From: Garcia nutans
Lineage: Eukaryota > Streptophyta > Magnoliopsida > Malpighiales > Euphorbiaceae
DNA: 64,000 nucleotides
Direction of reading: 5' to 3'
NCBI GenBank assembly: GCA_947685225.1
Contig: CANTUV010000033.1
Location: forward strand, 59,745,001-59,809,000
In this document: positions 1 to 12,000 of the stretch, piece after piece
Numbering within the stretch: position 1 is the first letter of the stretch
Layout of the letters: every line of letters begins with the position of its first letter
The notes under the pieces: model-generated
Seen by the model: only the letters and a program-made list of their open reading frames with translations
Told to the model about the DNA's origin: nothing
Databases searched by the model: none
Program-made: the position numbers and the translations under genes

Positions 1-2075
1 TGAAACAAGTGATTGCTTCCACTTAGGAGGAATACTAATTGTTCTTGGAAAATTATAGCTTCGGAAGTTGCTTATTTGTTGTGGAAAATGCTAACATATG
101 AGAATCAAACCAATAGTTTAACTAGAAAGAGTTGAAATTTAGTATAACCAACTCACCAGCAGTTGCCAAGTTGAGACAGATGTCTGTTGTAGAAGGACCA
201 TTAATTTCAGTCACCTGAACCTCCATGTCTTGGTTGGGTCTAGAGAGTGCAGTATCTAAACCAATTATGTTGAAAAAGTGATTGAATGTACTCTTTTGCT
301 GCCTTGGAATTGCTTTAATTCTCTGTTTCAAACAGTATATATTACAGAAAGATAAGAATGACTTATTTGCATTGTTAATGACTTGCTAGCATAACTTTAA
401 TTGGGGGGTCCTACGATCATAATAAACCTGAGAAGCAAATTTCACAGCCCAACAGAGTATTTCTGTATTGCATGATATATTCAATGGTTTTGAAGTAGCA
501 CATATAGCATATAAGATCACAACAAATAATCCAATTTTTCAGTATTGAGAATAGAAGTTTATTAATGGTGAAGTTCACACCTTTGAAAACTTGGCAACAT
601 GACTTGGGAGCCCCACTTCCTGCAAGAGATGCAAGTTGAATAATTACATCTTTTTATAGGTCAGCATGACCTTATTTGTTAAAATATCCAAACAATAAAA
701 TATGATGTAATTTTAAAACCTAAATTTGAGAATTTGCACAAGGAATTTTGTAAAGTTTCCACCTTTCGTCCATGCACACAAGCTTCGTGGCTGTTCACAA
801 GCACTTTGGCTGCCCAACTGTGCACACAAAGAATAAAAGGGTGTTAAAAAGTTGGAAATTTCTACTTCATATATAACTTCCAAATTTAATATAAAACCTT
901 ATCCTACAAAAAGCAAAAAAGGAAACTGCAGATATTAATGGAGCCCATTGAATAGGAAACTATGTGCTTCATATCATCCTGAAAAATATACTCTGAAGCC
1001 TGGGTATTTTGATGCCTGTCTGAATCACCGACATCAAACACCAACTTGATCGGTTGCTTTATATAGCCACTTGCAGAAATTAAGATAGCCAAATGTCATT
1101 AATGGTCTTTTATATTTCAATAGTTTATTGTTTTAGATATATAATAATATTTCTTGAACAATAGAAGAGACATGCAAGTTACAAAGTTGACAGAACCTAA
1201 TAATATATAAATATAGGCAGTAAAGTTGAACCAAGCATAATGGCCCTTGGAACTGAGATAATAAAACCACCCATAACAGGACTCTTCAGCTTTGGGCCTA
1301 GTTATTAGTAGTTGAACCATTAAAAGAGAGAAAAACAATTATTTACTAGTGTTTATATATTTTATTATTGTTCATGAATTTAATCAGGAATAGATAGGAA
1401 GTTAAACATACGCGCAAGATGTTGGAGGGTTCCACACAAGTCCTGCAATCACCACTAGCTGTGGATAGGAAAATAACTGTTATTTATGCCACTGACCAAT
1501 CAAACCATCTAAAACCAACAAAAGCTAATCAACTATTTTCCATTTGATGATATGAACAGAAGCACCAGAAAACTGATTCAACAATTATAAAGCAAAAAAA
1601 AAGGTTTTGAATAACAATACCTCATCAAATGCCCCAGCAGGACTTTCTTCATAGTTGGCAAGAAAAAGGCCACCCAGTGTGTACCTACAGTGCAAAAATG
1701 AGAATCATGGTATTTGTCCCCTTTGCCCTCTCAGAAATATTAACAATTCATATAAATATACAATGAACATTTATATATGTGTGTTTAGTTATTTACCCAC
1801 CCAAAAGCTTCAACTAATTTGAACTCTTTTGGAATGAAAGCTCGAGCTGTTTCTGCTTTAACAAGGTGAAGCTGGTACAAGGCACTGATGAAATGAGCAA
1901 TCAGATCATTATGCATATACAGTATTGTCATGTAATAACATTAGTGATCTCACCAAAAAGAAAAAAAAGAGGAAAAACAAAAAGAAATTTAAGAATTGTG
2001 GGATACATGCCTGCCTTTAAATATCCAAGGAGGCTTGCCATAACTTAAACGACATTTTGTTTCTGCAACTTCCAT
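1..2075 (-). CDS. NXD1: NXD1-like protein (neoxanthin-deficient 1 family), 3' end off the window
   Basis: Seven exons join in frame from an ATG at 2073-2075: 2011-2075, 1801-1884, 1621-1684, 1412-1458, 763-817, 581-619 and 157-322, giving 173 codons plus one base. The protein begins MEVAETKCRLSYGKPPWIFK, continues through ALYQLHLVKAETARAFIPKE, EAFGYTLGGLFLANY and VWNPPTSCAWAAKVLV, and reaches MEVQVTEINGPS. I recognise this as the plant family containing tomato NXD1, which is needed for neoxanthin accumulation in plastids; its biochemical role is unclear. No lesion is seen. Intron 1 has a GC donor (exon ...GGCAG, then GCATGT at 2010). The remaining exons lie left of position 1. The family call rests on remembered homologues. 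Confidence 0.78.
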
Positions 2076-2724
2076 GATTTCAGATTGTGCTATACAGGAT
2101 TTGGAGATACCAAATACAATCCCTAACAAAAATGCAGCAACTTCCATTCTTTTATTTGACTGGAGAGAAATTCTATAACTAATATAAAAGATTTACATTC
2201 TGCATTGCCCAATTAATTTTGGAACGTTCTCTAAAGAGGAAAGGAAAGCTTGAGATATATATATATATATACATATGGCAGACACCCACATGCAAGTTCA
2301 TCTAGGAAAAATTAAGAAAACTCCACGAAAATTCAAGTTCTTTGTTAAGATTTTTAGGAAAAAATTCATGCATAAGCACTTAACTTGATGAAGCAGATTG
2401 AAACAAATAATTCTACGAAAATCAAGAAATTGTTACAGCCAGATACTTCAACTTATTAGGAGAACGTGCAGAGTGGATTAGAGTTTCTTGGAGAAACTAA
2501 AATCACAAAATTCTAAAAAACCCATACGGAGGATTGGCACAAGAAGAGACTGAGAACAAAAGAACTTATATTAATGAATACAAACAAAAGAAAAAGAAAA
2601 CCCAAAAAACCCTTTTGTTACTTGGAGAAGTGGAAATAAAGAGTGGAGCTTTGGAGCTTACAGTTGCGAGAAATTCAGTGAAGTTTGTGTGAGAAAGTGT
2701 GAAAGAAATTAAAGAATTTAAGAA

Positions 2725-2746
2725 GGGGGGGGGGGGGGGGCGGGGG
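2725..2746. repeat. poly-G tract in the NXD1 leader
   Basis: Sixteen consecutive G, one C, then five G on the plus strand, so the NXD1 transcript strand carries poly-C. It lies about 650 bp upstream of the NXD1 ATG in purine-rich sequence. Length polymorphism is expected, and G-quadruplex potential exists on the plus strand. Confidence 0.8.
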
Positions 2747-2872
2747 AAGAAAGAGATAGAGAAATTAAAGAAGTGGACAGGTAGTGAGCTAAGCAATCAG
2801 AAGCAGCAGAAGTGGATAGGCTTTATCTATCCATCCATTCATTTCATTTTGTATCATACGTGAGCTTTTAAT

Positions 2873-2882
2873 TTGGCGCCAA
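2873..2882. promoter_or_regulatory. E2F-type palindrome TTGGCGCCAA
   Basis: A perfect 10-bp palindrome preceded by A-T, so the plus strand reads TTTGGCGCC, matching the E2F/DP consensus. It sits about 800 bp upstream of the NXD1 ATG. Its function is inferred from the motif only. Confidence 0.35.
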
Positions 2883-5512
2883 CCGAATTATTAACAATAC
2901 CATGAACAGAGCTTCACACTTCACAACCTCAAAACAAGCAAACTTATGCTGTTTTTAAAAAACTAAATTATACTCTTCTTTACTCTTAAATATATTAATA
3001 CTCCATTCTTCTTAAAAATGGTAGGGACACTCTCAACTTATAAATATAATAAAAATTAAATTATTTAGTTAATAGACAAAATTTTTTCTATAATCTACTC
3101 ATTTTATTTTTATTTACACTAAATAACTATTGATTGTTATAAAAATTAAAAATCAAAATAATTATTAATTGGGTTAAAATAATTATAATTTAAAAAATAT
3201 AAATAATTAAATATAAAATAGTTGATTATAAAATATTTAAATATGGATATAATGATTAATTTATAATATAACTATAATTTAAATAAAGTAATGAGACTAT
3301 ATTTTAGAACAAATAAAAAAAACATTCCGTTCATTTTGAGTCGAAAAGAGTATATTTTATTGTCTTTATTTTTAATTTATTTATAATATATAATTTTAAA
3401 AAAATTATAACATTATTGTTCTTCATTTTTAATTTATGTATAATATATATTTTTAAGAAATTATAACATCGAATGATAAATATAATTTAATTGTTTAAAT
3501 AATATAAAAGTTGTGAATATGTCGCATTAAAAATAAATAATAATGTATTAAATGTGCCTATAAAAAAACTGCATGCTCTGTTTTTCACTTGATTTCATAA
3601 TACTTAGTGTTTGTGCACATATTGTAAACCTTGTGATCATTATTAAATAAATAAATCATATGTTATTATTATTTTAATTTCTCTTTTTCTTTATTTTTTA
3701 ATTGATTTTTCCCTACGACATAATCACGCAATGATATTTGTTCATCTTTGTAATTAAAAATTTTAACAATATAATTAATTAAGACCATGATATTTTTTAA
3801 TAATATTATAATTATTCTTTTGTGTTTTCTGGAAACACTACTTTAACCCAACTTAGGGTTATTTTAAAACTGTTAATATCTACTTTTTCAGATATTTCAA
3901 ATAGAAAAATAGATGAAATCTACTAATCTAGGACATAATAACAATAGTTAATCCTACTTTAAAACGTTGGTCGATTATCTGCAATATTCTAATCAACAAG
4001 GCAGCCCCAAAATGGCAAAAACCAAACCTCATATGATCTTAAAAAAAGCAACCACCAAACTATCCACAAACACCAGCCCTTCTGTTTTTACTTAAATCTC
4101 TTAACTCATAATTAAAATTTTGGACGATAGATTCAGAATCTAATTCCTTTTTTTTTTTTTTTGCAATGTATCAAATGTCAAATGAAAAAAGCTCTGAATA
4201 GCACATTGCTGCCAATGGTGATTGATGACATGATATAATGGAGCCGCACAAACAAAAACATAAGAATATATTAACACAGATTTTTGCAGCAATCATGCAA
4301 AGAAAAATCTCTCTGTATCTTTCTGGGGCTTTTAGTTGTGTTTTGATACCCTGAACGTGTCAGCACACATTGCTTTTTTACTTTACAGCCCCACTGTTAA
4401 CTTCCCATAATTAACAAAAGTTCATTCACTATTTGAAAGAGGCGCTCATGCATAATAAACAGTCCTCATTTTTATGGAATAGTTTGAGCAAATGGAAAAT
4501 GAAATAACAAATCAATTGCAATAAAGTTTTGTCGTTTTTTTATTAAATTTCATCATTTATCGATTAAATTCCAATGTTCATCCTCCAAATTAGTTGTTAA
4601 TTTTGATAGGAATATAAAAATGGTATTCCATTTATGGCATTTTGTCTGTCTCATTCTTTTGTCTAATATCTTAACTCATATAATTTTAGAACATGACTCT
4701 AATTTTTCAAAATTCAATAAAATTTCAATAGAAAAATTTTCTCTCTTTATCTTTTTTTTTTGGAAATTCATATACAAAACAGGTTAATAGCATTTTAATT
4801 TCATTTATTCTTAATTTCCGTTGGCCATTTCTTTTTTCTTTTTTTCAGTCAAGCATTCAATATAGCCATAAGAGTGCGCACTGTTTGTAGAATTCCTTTT
4901 CTAGAGTTAAAGATACATACAGTGAAGTTAGGTCCTTGGGAAAAATTTTATACTACCAAGTGAAATTGAAATAGGTTTCAAACTTGATTACTTTTTTATT
5001 TTGGAAGTGAAAATTCACATGTTATTGTATGCTTGCTTTAGAAATATTGTGTTTTAGCTGGCCATGTATTGAGCTAGCAAATCAATACTGATATGTCATA
5101 TTACATAGTATTGGATGCCATGAACAGGTTTAACATAAAATTAGAAAATGGGAAATAACAATGCTTTTGTTACCGTTTGAAATAATTTGAAGTTTATGAG
5201 GTGATCTAGCTCACACTGCACACATGCATGAGTTGCATCTAATAACTACAACGAAACCCAATTTGCTATAAAGCCAAAATGAAAAGAGTGATCAAATAAT
5301 ATCTATTTTATTTTTTTAATTTTTAAACATCCATATGATTTTACAAGTAATAATAATAATTACTAGTAATTACGCAACTGTTGTCTATTAATGTATGGCT
5401 TGAAGTTTTTGGTGTTTGAGAATGTAAAATTAAAAGAATAATTAAAAGATTAGTAAATCTGTAAAAATGCAAAAACAAGTAAAAGATTAAAGAGACTGCA
5501 AGAATCAGTGAA

Positions 5513-7791
5513 TCACCAGTAGTCATTGCAAGAACATTCCCGACTTGAAGTGATGAGATCTCAAGGAATCTCTAACAACACCTTCACGTCCTGTAATCAT
5601 GGATGCTTGTTTAGCAAAATCATGACAGTCCTTGCACGCCCTGAGGTTCTTGAAAACCACTATAGGAGCATTACTTGGTATAGAAATCAGTCCAAAAGCT
5701 ATTGCCAATCTCTCGCTATGGACAAGAAGTTGTTCTTTCCTCTCTGGCAAACTATTGGATACATTTTCCTCTGTTAAAACAAGGCCATTGTCATCTTTAA
5801 CTACATGATGACTTAGCTCTTCTAACTTCAAATATATCTCTCCTGTTTGAGGATGGTGTTTATCTCCTACTATAAACCGATGCACTTTACCCCTGACAGT
5901 TATCCAGCTGCAGCTAAGCTCCTTCGTCAAGTTTCTTTCTGTCATTCTACTTCTAACATTAGCTGCTTCTTTCCATTTTCCCGAATGATGCATACAGGTT
6001 AAACATGAGAATATAAGCTGCAGTATCCTCTGGATCCAGCTGAAGGAGGTTTTCAGCTGCGATTTCCCCAAGTTCAAGATTCCTATGAGTCCAACATCCA
6101 CCCAATAAACATTTCCAACTCATTGCATCAGGGTCAAATGGCATATTCCTTGTTAGTTCAATGGCTTCATGCAGATATCCAGCACGAGAATATATATCAA
6201 TCATGCAATCATAATGATCAATAGTTGGGGCCACATCATATTTGCTACTCATCAAATCTATATACTGCTTTCCCTCTGCAACCAAACCTGAATGGCTACA
6301 GGCAGTTAAAACTGCAATAAATGTAATTGCATTTGGCCTCGCCCCACAATCCTGCATCCTTCTAAAAAGCTTTAGAGCTTAGTAGCATTGCTCTGATGAG
6401 CATAACCAGCAATGATAGCAGTCCAAACCACAGCATCAGGTTCATCTATTGATTCAAAGACTAGACTAGCATCATCCAATCTTCCACACCTCGAATACAT
6501 GGTAATCATTGCACTCTCTCCATGTCGGTGCGCTATCAAGCTTCTTTTCATTGCATCTGCATGAACTTGGTTACCTGTGTTACACTCTGCAAGTGCAGAG
6601 CTTGCTTGGAAAATGCTTGTATATGTGAATGAATTCAAATTGTTAATTTTACTTCTCAAAGATCCAAAAATCTTGAGAGATTCCTCAAATTTACCTATTT
6701 GGCAATAGCCAGTGATTAGAGCACTCCATGAAACATCATTTGGTTCACTAATCCTCTCAAATGCTTTAGAAGCTATATTAAAAACTTGCACATTTGATAT
6801 AGAAGTCCACAAGAGGAGTTCCTACTGAAACGTTAGATTCCAGTCCAAGTTTAACAATATGTTTGCCTTCCAAAATTCAAGTCCTCTAAACCAGCACAGG
6901 CCTTGAGAGTAATAGAGAATACATATTCGTCCAATTCAACACCTTTACTCACCATCTTTGCAAACAAAACCAAAGCATCCTTCTTTTTATCAGCCTGAGT
7001 GTAACCCACCATCAATCCAGTCCTAGTCACAGCATTCTTTTCAGCCATGTGGTCGAAAACGAGCTCAGCATCTGCTAACCAACCACATTTGACATACATG
7101 TTTGAGATTGCTGTGTTAATAGAGACGCTAACATCCAGCCCACTTCTTGTAGCATGAGAATGTATCTGTTTACCAATCTCCAAGAAAGAAGGATTTAGCA
7201 AAGACCTTAGAAGGTGAATATAAATGGACGAATTTGGTTTAACTCCCAATGAAAGCATATATGAAAACAAGTAAAAGGCTTTATGAACAAGTCCGTGATC
7301 CGCGTAAGCTGATATAATTATACACCAAGAAATCACATTTCTGTCAATCATTTCATCAAACACGTTATGTGCATCTGCTACGCTCCCGCATTCAGAGTAC
7401 ATACGTATAACAGAATTTCCAAGAAACCCAAATGAATTCCCCATGGTTCATTTCAATTGTTCGTGAATGAACCTTCCATCAAACAAAGATTTAGACTTCC
7501 CACATTCTTCAAATAGGCTTTTATAAGAATCAGGATTAACAGGTAGACCAGCATCGATCATTTGTTTAAGAAATTCACGAGCTTCCTTGCGCTGCCCTTG
7601 CTTGGATAGAAAAACCAGATGCACATTCTCGACTTGGCCTTTTGTAGTTTGTTTAAGTAAAGGGGTGCCTTTAAGAGAGACCCATGAAGACAATTGTGCG
7701 AAGTTTGCAGATTTTAAGGTTGGAATCTTATCTTGAGCTTTACTAATGATGGATTAGAAGGTGGCAGAGCAAAACTGTAGCAAATATCCAT
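5513..7791 (-). pseudogene. RARE1: RARE1-type PPR-DYW RNA-editing factor, pseudogene
   Basis: Consecutive fragments align end to end with Arabidopsis RARE1 (At5g13270), the PPR-DYW protein required for editing plastid accD. They include IDHYDCMIDIYSRAGYLHEA, NMPFDPDAMSWKCLLGGCW, ELSCSWI, KVHRFIVGDKHHPQTGEIY, the deaminase HSE motif in HSERLAIAFGL and CKDCH. They occupy different frames. Lesions seen: a frameshift near 7745 after the first 15 residues; an in-frame TGA at 7448-7450; a short deletion and frameshift near 6855-6866; frame changes near 6375-6384 and 5972-5982; and one near 5531-5543, after which CSCNDYW-stop is still readable out of frame. The gene would be intronless, as usual for this class. 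Both SFC and NXD1 read cleanly, so sequencing error is an unlikely cause. Confidence 0.88.
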
Positions 7792-9007
7792 TTTAGACGC
7801 TGGATTTCTTCACCTGAAAAGCTTTCGGCTGTAAGAAAGAATGCAACAGAATCGACATAAAGAATCAGTGGGCTGTTCTTTTTTCTTTTTTTATGATCCC
7901 GATTGCCAATCTTCCATTTAGCTAATAATATGAATTCTTGAATACATGAGAAGGAAATGGGTGTCTTTTTAATACCAAAGTTAAATGTTTCAAATGAAAG
8001 ATTTTATAAACTCATTTGTATCACAGAGCATAATGCTTGTGTTTTTCTGGACCGAGCGTGTATCATAGCCCCATCAAATCCATTCGTAAGAAATGCAATA
8101 TATGCATCGCAATATACTAAATTTTCATTTCTGATCACCGATAGCTCTCTGGTCTCATTCTACACTGCCCAAAAGTTTCTGATGTCTCCACTGTTCATAT
8201 TAATAGATACAACTAGAATATTCAGCATTCACCATACTACCAATTTACTTTTATATACAATACCATGCTCGATTTACGGCCACCAGTCACCACCTTTGCG
8301 GCAAAAATAGAAAACTTTTATCATGCATAAGGACATCCTTGCAGCTGTGTGAAAGTTGCCAGTAGTAAGTCGAGTAATAACTAATCAACGTGATGGAACT
8401 GAAATAAGTGAGGAACCAGCGAATGGGAGATCATGATTTTCTGTACATTACTCGCATAAATTTTACTGTTTTATTTGAGCAACTAGAATAGAGAAGAGAC
8501 GCGCACCGAAAACTGAGAAAGTTGAAATCTGCCCCCGATTTTCCTAGCATACGCCTATACCTTTTGAAATATTTCCCCCGCAAAATAATCTTCCCAAAGG
8601 CAAAAACAAAAAGCATCAACAGGCTACAAATGCCATGACCAAAAATACTATTCGCAATACAAGTCGCAGTCCACAGAAATTTCCTACAAGAGGACCTTTC
8701 TTTCCCTTTTTCCAGCTTTATTACCTAAACAAAAAAAAAACAAAAAAGAGAATATTTTCCAATCCCCTTGACCGTTCAAAACCAAAAATAAGATCTGAAC
8801 AGAAAATGTGAGATGAAAGAAAGCCATAAGAAATTTAAGGACGAAAACTAAAAAGATTATAATTTCAATGTCTTAGTTGACCAGAAAAAAAACCTTACTT
8901 AATTATTGCCTATTCAGAGTACATGATTATTGTTGTGCAAAAGCTCTCAGAACTTTCTTAAACTATGACTTGCACTATCCAGGTAAAGGCTGTAACCTTG
9001 TCCTATT
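7792..9007. other. spacer between RARE1 and ARF2 pseudogenes
   Basis: Contains the former RARE1 promoter (minus strand, upstream of 7791) and the probable former 3' UTR of the ARF2-like gene (roughly 8430-9007). No open frame here resembles a known protein, and no RNA gene was recognised. Confidence 0.4.
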
Positions 9008-12000
9008 CTAGGGGCTCGTGATAGGAAGATGCTTTGAAGTTTTATCTTCTGCTGAACCAGCTATTTGGCCTGCAGTCAGTGAGTTTTCCTCTCTATTTGG
9101 TTTCAAGGATCTTGGATCCATCCTGTTTATCTCATTCCGAGTGTACACAGATTTTGCGGACCATGCTACAAAATTCCCTTCATCATATAAAACAAGAACT
9201 TGGTTCAAGTTGATAAAAAGCAAGAATTTGAGCGTCGAATTAATGAGCGGAAAATCACTGTACACAGTCATGCATCTTGAGAATAACATGCACATTATAT
9301 AACTAAACGGGCACTGGTTTGATAGCTTACTGCCATGGGTCATCTCCCACAAGCATTATGTCACCCTCATCATCAGTGAAAACGACCAACCAGTTTTTGT
9401 TAGAAGCGGCTAATTAACCATGGAATTCGAAAATTTCATCCAGTTCTGATATTAGTTCATCATAGCCATTAAACTTTATCAGGTCCAAGGACCTCCCAAC
9501 ACCAATCCCCTGCTTGTGAACCTGTCAACGCAAAAAATAGCAGCCATACTTCTAAACGAAAAAATCATCATTAGATTCTTCAATTGACAAATAGACATGA
9601 TAAAGTGCACCTTTACACATCTTGTCAAACCACCCTGAAGCTTGACCTGAACAAGACGATCAGAAGCCAGCAAAGATTTCTCCTCTTTCTCACATCTAAT
9701 TGTGCTCTCGGAAGATTTTAGTTGCTTCAATTGCTCTGAAGATAGATTAGAGCCCAACTCTTGCAGATGGTCTGAGGCAAGATTGAATTGCCCTAGTGGC
9801 CTGTGCATGGAACTTTCATCCACAATGGCTCGTTCTATTGGCACATGGCCTGTGCATGGAACTTTCATCCACAATGGCTCGTTCTATTGGCACATAATTG
9901 CTAACGAGGGAGATACCAAAAAGTCTGCAATCCCCCTCTCCTTTAGATTTTGTCTCCTGATGCTATTGCAAAGGCAGAGGATGCATTTTCTGTGCAGCCA
10001 GTGAGTAGAACTATCAGTATACTTCGAAGGTCAAATCCAGATGCTGGACTGATAATCAACTTCAAGATCATGTCCTTTATAATTCTGTCTAAGGAAGTCA
10101 GAATTACGACTCAAAATATTATACTGTTGCATCCCTTTATTATGTTGAAGCTCCATTTTGAACTCCAAGTTAAATAAGGGACTCGAGTGCATCAAGGATG
10201 TCATATACAAGTTGAACTTGCTTTCTTGATCAACAGTATGCTTCTTCTGTTGATCAGCATTGTCAAGGTTCAGAACAAAAGGCCGACCAAATTCATAGGA
10301 TTCATGTTGTGCCCCTGGTCCAAGTGTTGAATTCATAAACTTCGCTGAAGGCACCAATTGAGAAATTAAGTTCTCTAATCCAAACCTTCTTCTTTTATCG
10401 AAGTCAGAGCTATTCTGATCCTTACCTTGTGAGGTCCATTCAGTAGGATATTGGTTAGTGGTATTTTGCTCCTTACCTTGTGCTGGGATGGTGCACCCAG
10501 TAGGACATTGAGCAATTTCTAGACAATTACTCACAGAAAGAGTGCTTCTTGAGGTTGGGATTTCTTGATCTTGCAGGTCTGTTGACAAACCACTGTCCAC
10601 TGAAGCATTTTTACAATCAAACCAAATTAACACGCCAATAATAAAATGAGAAAAATTCAGATTTGCAAGTATATGAGCCATTGTATACCTTTCTTCATTG
10701 CAGCAGAGGAATCTGCAGATGGCATTGCTATATTTGAACGAAGCCTTTTCAATCGGCTAGCTGGAACAGGATCTAAAGAAGGAGCCAAAGCAGGTTCTAC
10801 TTCCCAAGGGGAAACTCTCTCTGGGCGATGAAGAGGAGAAGTTTCATCCCATCGCACCTGAAGGAAACATGCTTAGTTTTAGCAGACAAGAATATGAAGA
10901 GAAGATGCTAGGTTTTAGCTTATGATGCAAGTCATACTTTTCGATACACTATATTAGTACCTTGAGACATCTCCATTTTGAATCAGGCCACCTCATGGGA
11001 TCAGTATGTTCAATTCCAATCACAACACCCGAGAACCTCATAGAAGAGAAGACATGTTAACAGAAAAGTAATGCATAACCCTCAACCATCCACTCACCCC
11101 CTCACATCATTTATATTTTCTAGTGAAGTCAAACTGAACAAAAAACACAGTTATAGTTAACAGAAAATACGCCTCTGTTCTGGAGCCTCTTCAACTTCAA
11201 ACTTCATTTTGAACCTCATCCCTACAGTAAAGTGGTTCTTGACAGACTCCACATACTTATTAACTGGAATAATAAACTCATCAGGACTAGTCCTGTAATG
11301 CACAAAATATCACAGATGAAAAAAAATCATACAAACAGGATGAAATACATTTTATGCATATAAATTGAATACACATCAGATTATCCATCCAAATTATATG
11401 AAGGTATATGTTCTTGGAAAATGCATTGCACCAAGAAAATATAGTGATTCCATTTACATATATTTACTGCAATCATTCTGTAGCCCCACACTTTCTTTCA
11501 ATGTTCACAAGTGAGTAAATCAATGCATATTAGAGTGCGATGTTGCTTCTATACCAAATACAAGGATATATTCTTTTTGTTAATATCAATTAGCATGAAT
11601 ATATATCAAATCCATAAACCTCCCAGCAAATCTAGAATAAAAACACAAACCTTGGTTTTTAGTACACAGTGAACATTGTTCCAGTTGAAACAGCATGTCA
11701 TGCGGTAGCAAGGATGCCAACATGCATACTGTGGCTAGAAATGATAGAAGACGGAATATTACTCAGTTGCCTCATGGCACATCCTACTCCTACACGAAGC
11801 TCTCCAGTTTCACCTCTGCGATAAAATTCCAGAGACCAATAAAGTTTTGCATTTATTATAGAAACCGAGGATAGATAAACCTACTAATTAGTTTCAACAA
11901 GGTACAGGTATAATGAAGATGAAATCAATTTAAATTAGGACAATAGCCGACCTGAGAAAAATAAAGGCATCTCCAGCTACAAGCTTTTTGGTGTTGACAA

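Larger units (their letters stand above)
2083..5512. other. NXD1 upstream region and AT-rich spacer
   Basis: No gene is supported here. The first 800 bases are the NXD1 leader and promoter: a TA microsatellite near 2256, a run of 16 G at 2725-2740, and a TTGGCGCCAA palindrome at 2873-2882. From about 2,950 the DNA is AT-rich. 3355-3410 and 3418-3475 are imperfect direct copies of one roughly 58-bp segment. The piece between about 2988 and 3355 has Stowaway-like ends (tactcc... and ...gagtata), so it could be a decayed MITE, but the termini match poorly. Confidence 0.45.

Noticed and set aside
2988..3355. Definite Stowaway MITE
   Set aside because: Ends resemble the family but the inverted termini match too poorly to claim.
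5523..7693. Five separate PPR genes, one per open frame
   Set aside because: The fragments are consecutive parts of one RARE1-type protein with no overlap in homologous content; only frame breaks separate them.
7957..8310. Plus-strand 117-codon gene
   Set aside because: No motif, unusual composition, and it lies in the old RARE1 promoter region.
9702..10177. Plus-strand open frames over the ARF2-like middle region
   Set aside because: They are antisense shadows of the ARF2-like exon and its 49-bp duplication.
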